A DNA stretch of 64,000 nt, from NCBI RefSeq assembly GCF_030272615.1, contig NC_081410.1, forward strand, positions 227,574,915 through 227,638,914, read 5' to 3'. This stretch comes from Cryptomeria japonica. Its lineage: Eukaryota > Streptophyta > Pinopsida > Cupressales > Cupressaceae. Shown here in pieces: positions 45,201-56,689 of this stretch; position 1 is the first letter of the stretch; every line of letters starts with the position of its first letter. A program made the translations under genes and the position numbers. The notes under the pieces were generated by a model that was not told the origin of the DNA, made no database searches, and worked only from the letters and a program-made list of their open reading frames with translations.

Positions 45201-46304
45201 TGTCTGGAACAAGATGAGATAACAAAGGCTTTGGAAGAGGTACATGAAGGAATTTGCGGGACTCACTCAAGTGGTCCATCACTCGCCAAGAAACTCCTGC
45301 GAGCTGGATATTATTGGCCATCTATGGAAAAGGATTCCTACTACTTTGTCAGGAAATGCAAGAAATGTCAAGTTCACGGTGACCTGATACATGCACCAGC
45401 ACAGGAACTGCAACCAATCACAACACCATGGCCTTTTTGTCAATGGGGCCTTGACCTTGTGGGTAAGATTCATCCATCTTCATCCAATGGCCATAAATTC
45501 ATTATTACCGCTACCGAATATTTCACCAAGTGGATCGAAGCTGTTCCACTTACCCAAGTCACCGGCAAGCAGATCGCCTCATTCATCCTCAACTACATCA
45601 TCTACCGGTATGGTGTGCCCATGTCCATCATCACAGATAACGGTCTTCCTTTCAAAAATCAAGATGTCCGTGAGCTTTGTGAGAAATTTCATATCCAACA
45701 ACGCTTTTCCACTCCCTATTACCCACAAGGCAATGGTCAGGCTGAAGCATCCAATAAAAACATACTAAGGATCGTAAAGAAGACAGTCAATGATGTCGGC
45801 CGTGATTGGCATGTTCAACTAAATCCAGCGCTATGGGCATATCGAACTAGCATTCGAACCCCTACAGGTGCAACTCCTTATTCATTGGTCTATGGTGCAG
45901 AAGCTATCTTGCCTATTGAGGTCGAGATACCATCATTACGAGTTTCCTTGCATAATCTCATCGATGATGAAACTTACAGAGTATCCCGTCTTCAGGACTT
46001 AGAGTTACTTGATGAGAAACGACAAGCTGCATACAATCACCTCAAAGCCTATCAGCAGCGCATGAGCAGAAGCTACAATCACCGAGTTAGACCTCGTACA
46101 TTTGAGGTAGGTGATCTTGTTCTACGAGAGAATCCTTGCAACCAACCAAACAGAGAACATCAGGGTAAGTTTGAATCAAACTGGCTGGGCCCATATGTTG
46201 TCACTGCTGTGTTCGGGTCCGGGGCATATCAGTTGGCTACATCAGAAGGAGAACCGCTCGCAGATCCAATCAATAGCATGCACCTCAAACGGTTTTATAC
46301 CTAA
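39219..46304 (+). pseudogene. element A gag-pol: one Tat-lineage frame of 2361 codons with three nonsense codons
   Basis: A single reading frame from ATG 39219 (MVTTRSQ) to TAA 46304, interrupted only by TGA 41775, TGA 42999 and TAG 44037. Order by codon number: gag with FSRLPGGIRTFEELIQKF (about 145) and a CxxH...H..C knuckle (CEFHQGRGHKTSNC, about 393); protease LIDNGAGLN (about 613); a G-patch-like glycine motif after protease (41820-41935); RT with YVDDLLAKS (about 1488); a first RNase H lacking the usual Asp (LYISATSTTLGVLL); a second RNase H (LYFDGSYTRHGSGAG, about 1780; YGDSQLI); and integrase with a zinc finger, WGLDLVG, IITDNG and PQGNGQAEAS, plus a GPY-type tail (WLGPYVV). Two RNase H domains mark the Tat lineage. 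All three stops could come from one C-to-T change each. No frameshift, so it is a young copy. Confidence 0.93.
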
Positions 46305-48700
46305 CGTATACAGAGCATCAGGCTCCCCTACATATCAATAAAATATCAAAAACATTCAGAAAATGTCCTGAAGAAAATACAAAAACATTCAAAAAAGTAA
46401 AGAAAAATCATGCATCCAAATGGTGAACAAACACTCCGGTGGCACCTTGGGTAAATACGGTGGTGAAAACCTGGCAAACAGGCGCCACTCGTAAAAACAA
46501 TGGCTCCAGTATCTTTCAGGCTCGTTGCGATCACATTCATGCACACACACATCCATCCATCCAAACTATGGCTTGTTATTTGATCTACAATTAAGAAAGT
46601 ACTCCACGCGTCTAGCATCCCACCTTTTCATAGTCCGGTCTACAAACTGGGGGCACTACCCTTACCCTCGTGATGGAAGTGGATTCTACATTGTCTTATG
46701 ATTCATTAAGTTCTTCATTCAAGCAATCATCAAAATACCAAAAACATTCAAAAAAATGTCTCACAAAAATCCAAAAAACATCGGAAAAACCATCAAAAAT
46801 CCCACAAAAACATGGCAACACCTTGTACATATTTATCCGATCAGATACAAAATAAACATTGACAACTACTCACACACTGACCATTTACCAATCAACCCAA
46901 CACAATCAACATCAACAAATCCAAACCTGTCTTTAAACAAGGATGCATCCTTCCTTACCAAAACAAAGACAAGATGACGTTTTCTTTGACAAGAAAATTA
47001 TGTTAAGCTATCAAATACTTGGTTGATTTGTGAGTATAATTGTTTGTTTATCTGTATCGGACTCTTTCAGCATTGTTTTGTAGCGTTTGCGCATTATTTC
47101 CGATGAAGTTCTGGGGCATGTACTAATGGTGTCTACGTGGGAAGTTCACTAAGCTACGTGATCTTATGCCAAAATGCAGTCATAGATCACTACGGCTTGC
47201 TGACTACAGCGTATACCTCGACCATATGGACATGAACCATTACCAAGGATCCTTATTCTTTATTCTTTATGTAAATATGCTGTTTGGTTGCAGGTACAAT
47301 GCTCATCCTTTGGTTCCTCTTCCTCCAAATTGGATAAAGGTTTTATTTTCTTAGTACGGTATGAGCTTGTCTCAGGATCTGATCAGTCTAAGATCAAGGA
47401 GGACGATCCAAGTCATGCACGAAAGGAGATAATCCTTGTCTGTTCCGCAAGCAATACTCTGGTCGACTTGACCCTTATATCAAGTCGTTTGTATTAACTT
47501 GCTATATTAAAATCCATGAAAGAAATACTCAGGTCATCTTGAATTATTGTGTCAAGATGCTTGTATTCTCTTCCAACATTTTAAAGCTCAATGATGAAAA
47601 TAGAGCACTATGGATCGTCATCTCATCTCATCTGTATATATTGCATTTCGTTGCATTCCACCCATCCATACATTCATAATAGCTGCATATCATGCATACA
47701 TAGTCATAATAATGCATACTCTATTTTACTCCTCTTCTTCCATAGGACTCGGTCCTAGTCCTCCATATCTTCTATCTAACATCGAATCCCCCCTCACCCT
47801 CCCTATCTTGATCATCAACATCATCCTAATCCCTTCATTGCTTCCCATCCTCACTCATCCACAAAATTAAGCCAGTTACTCTATCTACACAGGTACATCG
47901 ACTCACACACACCTAGACTATCAACAGATACTCTGATCAAGTATCTTCAGGTCTCAACAGGTAATCGATTATGGTAATCCTAGACTACATCAGGCATTTA
48001 TCACAATGACCTAGTCTCAACGGGGCTGCCATGATTCCCCACAACCATCCATCACACGCACATACTATCAATTGATCAACCAATCAAACACAATCCGATG
48101 GACAATTACATCAATTGTCTACGTCTCAACGAGTATTTTGCTTCATATACCTTGACTTCATCGGGCAATTACATCAATTGTCTAAGTCACCATCAGGTCA
48201 CTTTGATTCACTTACTCAGACTTTATCATGTCCAAGCGACCAACTGACATCAACTGTCACGCTTTGACTTGACCGGGGCAATTAAACCGATTGCACCAGA
48301 TTGTCCAACCAATTTTGATCAATTGTATAGCATCAATACAAACCCCACACTACATCTGCTATGTATCTCTTGCATGACCTCAGGGTACTCGCTGGCTTGT
48401 TGTTTCTTCATATTCACTCCATTTTCTCCCATTCTTTCATCATTAGTTCTAATTTCTTCTATTCTACCTCCCCTCCACTTTTCATTCTTTTTCGAGAGAT
48501 CGCCCGATTTTTCAAACAAAATTCGGCCCATCTCTCGAGGGGGCATACCACCCATTAAATTTACATTTTATGGGGCATTTCTTCACACCAATTTTTCTTT
48601 CTTTGAAACGACGCGAACCCATTAAATTTACATTTTATGGGGCATTTCTTCACACCAATTTTTCTTTCTTTGAAACGATGCGATAAACTGCACCGTCTCA
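46305..48700 (+). mobile_element. 3' untranslated region of element A
   Basis: 2.4 kb without coding signal. It contains GGTGAAAACCTGGCAAACAG then GCGCC (46462-46487), a phrase that recurs in the 3' region of B (55008-55032), and two AACATTCAAAAAA clusters (46346-46400 and 46735-46790). No antisense mobile-domain gene is present here, unlike in B. Confidence 0.7.
48550..48683 (+). repeat. 67-bp tandem duplication just before the polypurine tract of A
   Basis: Two copies (48550-48616 and 48617-48683) running from ACCCATTAAATTTACATTTT to GAAACGACGCGA/GAAACGATGCGA, with one C/T difference. It is a recent duplication 17 bases upstream of the purine tract. Confidence 0.95.
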
Positions 48701-48712
48701 AAGAGGGGCAAA
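48701..48712 (+). other. polypurine tract of element A
   Basis: AAGAGGGGCAAA directly before the LTR start at 48713. The tract of B at 59657-59671 is almost the same. Confidence 0.88.
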
Positions 48713-50081
48713 TGTAGTCACATAAATCTGTCCATTTTAATTAAATGAATATTTCGTATTTATTTGATTAAAAATCCACTAGCCATTAGTTAATTAAATT
48801 AATATTTAATTAATTCATCCCCAAACATTCTTCTATTAATTAAATAAATTATTCAATTTATTTTAATTAATTCATTAAATCCAATTCCAATCAATTAAAT
48901 AAATAAATCAATTTATTTAATAAAATCCCCTATTCCTCTTTTAAATAAATTAAATAAAACATTTATTTAAATCATTATCCTCCCCCCCCACTTGCATTTT
49001 CCTACAAATGCAACTTGCACACATTATTGAAATAAATGAATTTTTATTTTAATAAAATCCTATTTTCCCTCACCCACCAAATCCACTTGCAAAATCTAAT
49101 CCCCTTCTAGATTCTTCTAACCCCTTCCTAATTAGCCTAATCCATCCCCTAATTATTGTCACATTCCTAAGCAAAATGGAGTCACTTCTCAAAGACCCCA
49201 AAGTCTTTGAAAACCATTAAAGGCTTCCAACTTTCAACCACTTAATTCCCCAAAGTCTCCAATAACCATTAATGGTTAATTCAACCCTCCCACATGGTTA
49301 AAACATTTGTTTGACTCAACCTCTATCCAACCACAAAGGTCTCATCAAGCATTTAATACTTTGACCATGATTATCTCTTAATCATTTGCACAAAGGTTTA
49401 TCCTTGGATTAACTCCTAATCCAGTGGGTAATCCTAATTTAGGCTTGACCCTTAGCCTTTAGATAACCATGAGGTCTTCTCAGGCCTTTAATGCCTCCAA
49501 CCTCTTCTCTCAACCCAATCCTGTGTTGACACTTGTCACCATGTCATTGGTGCAAATTGTGCACATGGATCCCCAACTTTCAACCTTGACCCTTGATTAA
49601 ACCTTTCAATCCTGGCCATCCATTGCTCCATTTTTCCTATAAATAGAGCCCATTCCTTCATAATCCAGATCCTGAAAACTTGTATGCATTTAGACTATAG
49701 CCATTTTAGAGAGCATTTTAGCATAAACAATCTAATCTTTTGTCTTTTGGTTAAAATATATCATTTTAGCATTAAAATAGCTTTTCATTTCATGTTTGGA
49801 GCTATTCTACAATCTCAATCCTCCATAAGCATCCATAGTGCAAAAAGCTGCTGAGAGCTACACTATTTTGGAACTTGGAGAGGAGAGGAACAAGGGAGAA
49901 AGAGCTAATATCATGTTAAGAGATAGTTGGAGATATCTCATTGTCTTACTTCTTTAGTTAGATTCATTAGCATGTGTTTTTAGTGTCTCCTTTGGAATGC
50001 CTTCATGTTTTAGTTTTTGATTGATTAACTCTAACATCTTGTGTGTTTTGTGTTGTTTGATCATAAACTAACCTTGTGCCA
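48713..50081 (+). mobile_element. 3' LTR of element A
   Basis: Starts TGTAGTCACATAAATCTGTC after the purine tract and runs to CCTTGTGCCA at 50081, after which coding sequence of B begins. The end is inferred from the TG...CA rule and the resumption of gag; there is no 5' LTR copy in the window to confirm it. It is unrelated in sequence to the LTR of B beyond TGTAG. AT-rich at its start (48720-48970). Confidence 0.8.
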
Positions 50082-50084
50082 TTT

Positions 50085-53000
50085 AGGAGGGCATCAATAT
50101 CAATGCTACCCAATTCCAAGCTCTCATTGGAAACCTTGCTGCCCAACAACATCTTGTATTCACTTCCAATGATGCTCCTATAGATGAAGACCATAATAAA
50201 CCTTTGCACATCGAAGCCCTTATCTAGAGGCACAAGGTCAAACATATCCTGATAGACGGTGGATCCAGACTCAATCTGTGTACATACAAGTTAATAAAAC
50301 AATCAGGACTTTCTAAGGACCTGGTAGACACATCAGGAAGGATCACAATAAAGGCACATGATTATGCGGAAAGAGTTTCAAAGGGCATGATCACCTTACC
50401 TCTTCAAGTGGGCCCTATCACAATTGAAACCCCTTGCCAAGTACTAGATCTTGATCTCTCCTACAACATCCTCCTCGGTCAGCCATGGATTCACTCCTTG
50501 CAAGCCATACCCTCCACTTTTACCAATGCATCAAATTCCCCTTCAATGGAAGAGAGATCACTATCAAAGGTGATCCACAACCTTTTCAATATTGCAAGCT
50601 CTTAGAGGGGAAACATCCATATCATTGCCCACTAAATACACCCTCACCAACTCCTCCATCTGACACATCAAATGCTGCCTCCACCTCATCCCAGCTAGAC
50701 ACACAAATCAATATCTTGGATAATGGATGTGGAGAATACAAATTGGAGGATGTCTTATTAATAGACAACCTCCCCCTATCTCCTAAGTCATTTGGCAAAC
50801 CAAAAGAGCTCAAAAAAGATCAGAAGCTGGTCATACAATGCAAAGATACCACCTTCCAGCAATGGGGCCCGCTTGATGAGGAGAGACTCGACATAGATGT
50901 CTCTTCATGGTTGTACCGAGAAGAAGATGAAGTTCCAACAAAAATATCTAAAAAAATGTATCCAAAAGCATCAGCTATAGTTGAAAAAATGGGTTACAAA
51001 GGACACGGCTTGGGACCAGAGGGGAAAGGAAGAAAAACACCCATGAATTCTATCTCCTACAAGTACAACAGAGGCTTGGGGTACACCCCGGTGCCTAAGA
51101 TTATATCGCTGGTGCCCCTTCAAGTCCTTCCTTGGATATCGAAAGCTATGACGAAGATGAGTTCCATGAAATTCGTTATGAATATGAAAACTATATCTTC
51201 TTTAATACTCATGTCAATGCCATCGCCCCCATAACCTCTCCCATTTCACATGAGCTACATCTTGTCCATCTTGAACTCATAGACTGGGGCCAACAAGACA
51301 AACCCACTTTAGATATCTGCACCAATGATAATGCTCTCATTACTCTCCTGACTATGCAAAATTTGGAAGACTGCAACCGAATAGACGGTATTCAACTACA
51401 TGAAAAGGGATACTTTGGTAGTTAGGTCAATGGCCTTAGCCACAAAAAAGATAATCAAAGCAAAAAACATGATTCCCTAAGTGAAAACCTCTCTGAGGAA
51501 CCTTTGGATGAGCAAAAAATAAAAACAAAGGGCACATCCGAAAGTGAAAACTTGGAAAAGGCACTTGACGATGAGGGACTTGACCTCCCTACCATTGGCT
51601 ACCTTCCTCAAGACAGATCAAATTTGCTGATAGAAGAAACAGACAGTATCAACATGGGCACCGAAGACATTATAAAAAATGTGCTCATTGCCAAGTCCCT
51701 CATAGAAAAAGAGAAACAAGACTTCATCAATTTCCTTACAGAGGTAAAAATAAATTTTGCATGGTCCTATGCCGATATGCCAGGTTTAGATCCTGACTTG
51801 GTGATTCATAATCTCGCTGTCCGCCCAGACGCAAAACCTGTGAAACAGAAGTTGCGCAAAATGCATCTGCATATTGCACTCCTGGTCAAGGTAGAACTCC
51901 AAAAAATGTTGGACGCAGAATTCATCAAACCAATAGACTACGCTGAATGGGTCTCCAACATTGTACCTGTCGGCAAACCCACCGAGGGCATCCGCATCTG
52001 TATTGATTTCCGAGATCTAAATAAGGCTTGTCCTAAAGATGATTTCTCGCTTCCCAACATAGATATGATTGTGGACCTTACATCAAGGCATGAGATGCTA
52101 TCACTTATGGATGGATTCTCTGGATATAATCAAATCAGGATTGCAGACGAAGATCAACATAAAACTGCATTCACAACACCATGGGGGACTTTCTGTTACC
52201 AGGTCATACTTTTTGGCCTAAAAAATGCTGGAGCCACATATCAATGTGCCATGACGACGATTTTTCATGACCTCTTGCATAAAATTATTGAGGACTATGT
52301 GGATGATCTGCTAGGCAAATCAAAGATGAGATAGGAACACATCCCTATATTAAAGCAGATCTTTGAAAGATTGGAAAAATACAAATTGCACCTAAATCCT
52401 AAGAAGTGTGTTTTTGGGGTCACATCAGGAAAACTACTAGTTTTCATTATTTCTCGCAGAGGCATCAAGGTCGATCCTGCAAAGGTAAAAGCCATCATGG
52501 AAATGCCTCCACCGAAAACTCTCAGATAGTTGCGCAACCTCCAGGGAAAACTCCAATTTGTTAGACATTTTATTTCACAACTGGCAGATAAGTGCCATCC
52601 ATTTGCACACCTATTGCACAAAGACACAAAAATGGGACTGCTTGTGTCAAAAGGCCTTTGAAAAAATAAAAGAATATCTGGCATCACCTCCAGTGCTTAT
52701 GCCTCCTACTCCTGGAAAACCTCTTATTTTTACATATGTGCTACCGCAGTGGCAATGGGGGCATTGTTGGCACAAACAGATGATCAAGGGAAGGAACATG
52801 CCATTTAATACATCAGTCGAACACTAGTAGGGTATGAACTCAATTATATCCCCATTGAAAGAGCATGCTTGACATTGGTGTTTAGCACACAGAAACTCTG
52901 ACACTATATGTTGAACAACAAAACAAAATTAATTGCTAAGATTGACCCGCTTAAATATCTCTTGTCAAAAGCTGCCCTCACTGGCAGAACCGCTAAATGG

Positions 53001-54909
53001 GTCATGCTCTTAAGTGAGTTTGACATTGAATATGTAGACATAAAATCAATTAAGGGACAAGTCATCGCAGACCAGTTGGTTGACGCTCCACTTCCAGGTG
53101 ACCATCCTATTCTCACAAAATTACTGGATGAATTCATTATGACTACCACCACATCCTCCACATGGCAATTGTACTTTGATGGATCTTGCACCCAAAATGG
53201 ATCGGGGGCAGGAATACTACTGATCACACCTCAAGGAGATCCCAAAGTCATACAAAATAGCTTTTGCATGTACCAACAACATCGCAAAATATGAGGCACT
53301 CATTACAGGATTACGCTTGGCTATCCTGTGGAAGATAAGGGAATTACAAGTCTGTGGTGATTCCCAACTTGTCATAAAACAAGTCAATGACGAATACCAA
53401 ACAAAAGATGACAAACTCCTTCCCTATCGTAGCATGGTTGAAGATCTTAAGTAACACTTCACAACAATCAAGTTTGATCAAGTCTCGTGAACAAACAATA
53501 GGGCTGCAGATGCAATGGCCACCATTGGTTCCCTCCTTCAAATGCCAATACATAGTCAGAAGTGTGAGTTCTTGGTCGAGAAACTATTTATACCGACATA
53601 TGATCTATCAGAGTCTGAAATGGTGTGTGTTCTCATTTGTCCTAAGTCCCCCTGGTACCAAGAAACCTTCGCTTTCCTAAAAGACAACGCCATTCCCCCA
53701 CACCTTACCAAAACCCAACAACATACCTTCATTCGCCGATGTGCTCGTTACACTATCCTTGGAGACACCCTATTCAGAAGGCATTTTGATGGTTCCCTCC
53801 TAAGGTGTTTAGATAAACAAGAGGCGGAATGGGCATTATGTGAAGTACACGAAGGCATATGTGGGGCACACTCAAGTGGGCTCACCTTGGCTAAAAAAAT
53901 TTTGAGAACAAGATATTGTTGGCCTAAAATGGACGTAGATGCATATAACTATGTGAAAAAATGCATCCCTTGCCAACAACATTGCGACAAGATTCATGCG
54001 CCATCACAAGAATTGCAGCCGTTCATTACACCCTGGCCCTTCGCACAGTGGGGGCTCGATCTCATTGGGAAAATCCACCCATCATCCTCCAATGAGCATA
54101 AATTCATTATCACCGCCACCGAGTACTTCACCAAGTGGGTAGAGGCTATCCCTCTTACTTTTACCACTAGAAAGCGGATATCCAAATTCATCCTAAACTA
54201 CTTGATCTGTCGATATGGCATTCCAAAAGTTATCATTATAGATAATGGCAGACAATTTAAAAACCAAGACGTCAAAGAACTCTGCCAGAAATTCAACATC
54301 CAACATCGCTTCTCCACCCCACATTACCCCCAAGGCAATGGTCAAGTTGAGGCTTCTATTAAAACCCTAATCAAAATCCTCAAAAAGACAGTCAATAAAG
54401 CTGGTTGTGATTGGCACCTCCAACTCCATCCTTCTTTGTGGGCCTACCACACCTCCATCCGCACACCCACAGGCACCACCCCTTATTCCCTTGTCTTTGG
54501 CTCCGAAGCTATACTCCCCCTTGAGATCAAGATCCTCTCTCTAAGGGTATCACTGCAAAATATCCTACCAGATGAAGAATACAAAATTGCCTGCCTACAA
54601 GAGATAGAATTGTTAGATGAAAGATGCCTCAAGGCCTTGAACCATCTTCAGGTATATCAGAACCGTCTATGCATGAGTTATCACAAGAAAGTCAGAACTT
54701 GAGAATTCCAAATTGGTGATCTTGTCCTCATGGAGAATCAAAAAGACCTTCAAGAAAGAGAAAAGAAAGGTAAGTTCGAGCCTAATTGGCTTGGACCATA
54801 TGTAATCACAACAAAATATGGATCAAGAGCTTATCAGTTGGCTACTCCTGAAGGAGATACTTTGGATGATCCAATAAATATCATACACCTCAAAAGATTC
54901 TATGCCTAG
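50085..54909 (+). pseudogene. element B gag (3' part), protease, RT, RNase H and integrase, decayed
   Basis: Homologous throughout to element A but only from the middle of gag (TQFQALIGNL, matching TDQFQAMVGNL of A). In order: a TAG at about 50226, protease LIDGGSGLNLC (about 50250), a G-patch (GYKGHGLGPEGKGRKTPM, 50992-51045), RT 51504-52334 with YVDDLLGKS, RNase H fragments 52558-53300 with second-domain LYFDGSCTQNGSGAG, and integrase 53515-54702 (HEGICGAHSSG, CIPCQQH, WGLDLIG, IIIDNGRQF, PQGNGQVEAS). After a stop it continues to FEPNWLGPYVI and HLKRFYA, ending TAG at 54909. At least five frameshifts and several stops break it. Its missing 5' gag lies on the far side of element A's insertion. 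Confidence 0.9.
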
Positions 54910-56689
54910 TCCTTAGAAGGTCTTAAATTGTCAAAAAATAAAAAAATAAAAAATCATGAAAAAATACATAAAAATAAGAAAAATATCCTAAAAAAATCAT
55001 CACTCTGGTGAAAACCTAGCAAACAGGCACCCTGTGACACCCCCAAAAAAAAAACCAATTCGTCCATCACTGAAAACCACTTTGTGGCGCTATGGACAAG
55101 TACCTTGGTGAAAACCTCCATGCAGGTGCCAAGGTAAATAAATCGGATCCATTGTCTATCAGATCAGTGCTCCAATCACCCTCCCATCCAATCCACCCAT
55201 CCCAACATTCCTTCCCTTCCACCTCTGAACAAATCATGCGTATGATGATGAGTCTTCGCCTAAATCATGAATAAGGAATATCCCATCAACTGAGCTTGTG
55301 TGCCTCTGTGTGAGATTCATGAAGTCTTCAGAACAATCCTAAGTCCACAACTTAATCTTCAAGGTCATATGATCACTTGCCCAATCCAAAAAGTCCACCT
55401 GCTTTATCCTTTTCCCTAGGGATGAATCCTTCCCTGGTCTGGCAACTTAATCCTCCATCCTAATCCTACTCTTGGCAAGAGGTATCATTGGTCATGAGTG
55501 AATGACTTGTTTTCTTGGATTTTTCGTTTAGAATTGCAACTTTTGCCCTACAACTGCATCTATTTATGACTGCCCGGATTTTCCATATCTAGGTATGTTT
55601 ACAATAGGTGCATACTGGGGCATATTTTCACAAGATGGTATATTTTGAATCTCTCTTGTATAAACCGGCGACTTGGTACTAGTGTTTATCAACACTTACC
55701 CTCTCATGTACAAGAGGTATTAGTGTGTTTGAGGGTTTCCTTGCACGTACCCATAACTTTGTATTAGTGTTTCTCAACACTTACATAGTTGTGTGTAAGG
55801 AATTCTCATTTGACTATGAGTCAGTCCACGCCTTGGGTTTCTCATGGTATCCTGATTCCTATAATCAGTGGTGCAAGTCACCCAGGGCAATATCAAACTA
55901 GGTTGGCTCTCCACATTTTTGTGCACAACTTTCGCCAGCATTCCATAAAGTCCTAACCTAATAACCCCATGGAGTCCTCAATTTACCCCATTCCCCATCT
56001 ATTCCATATTGTTCTATTTTCTAGCTAAGATCATTGTGTTATTATGGGCATATTCCCTCTTTGCATTATTCTTTCACTTTATCCATGTAGGCTACATTAT
56101 TCATATAGATTGCATTTCATTTCATTACACTACTCATTTAGATTGTCATTTTTCACAAACATTTATCACATAGGTTGCACTTAGATTTCATCACATACAT
56201 CATTTATAAATAAATGACATTAATTCATCCACGTAGATTACATTACATTACTCATTCATTTAGATCACATCATTTACATATCATGACATTACATTCATTC
56301 CTCATATAGATTGCATCATAAATCATTTACACCTACATATCCATCATAAATTGCATACGCAACAGATATACACATCAAAAAGCATGATCACTCATCCTGC
56401 ATCCAAAACGTGTCAAGCACATATCATAGGCATACATATATAAACATCCACACTGCATCACAAATAGGTCAGCACATCATATCCATAATTACATCCATAC
56501 ATCACATCACAAGAAAATAAAGAGAATCCATCATAATAAAGAACACACACCATCAATCATCACAAAGTTATATATATATATATATATATATATGCTCAAA
56601 AGGGATGAACATGTCTGTCATAATACAATGATCACCCCGAAGGGTTAAAATATGATACATAAGCCAAAATGGAGCTAGCTCTCCCCTCC
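54910..56689 (+). mobile_element. 3' region of B, non-coding, with CAT-rich simple repeats
   Basis: It contains GGTGAAAACCTAGCAAACAG (55008) and GGTGAAAACCTCCATGCAGG (55104), as in the 3' region of A; two TTAGTGTTTCTCAACACTTAC-like phrases (55680 and 55762); a stretch rich in CATTTAGATTGCAT-type words (56090-56340); and a TA microsatellite (56571-56593). No coding signal. Confidence 0.7.

Noticed and set aside
48713-50081. Reading this LTR as the 5' LTR of the following pol
   Set aside because: A purine tract precedes it and no primer site follows; coding sequence of the middle of gag starts right after it.
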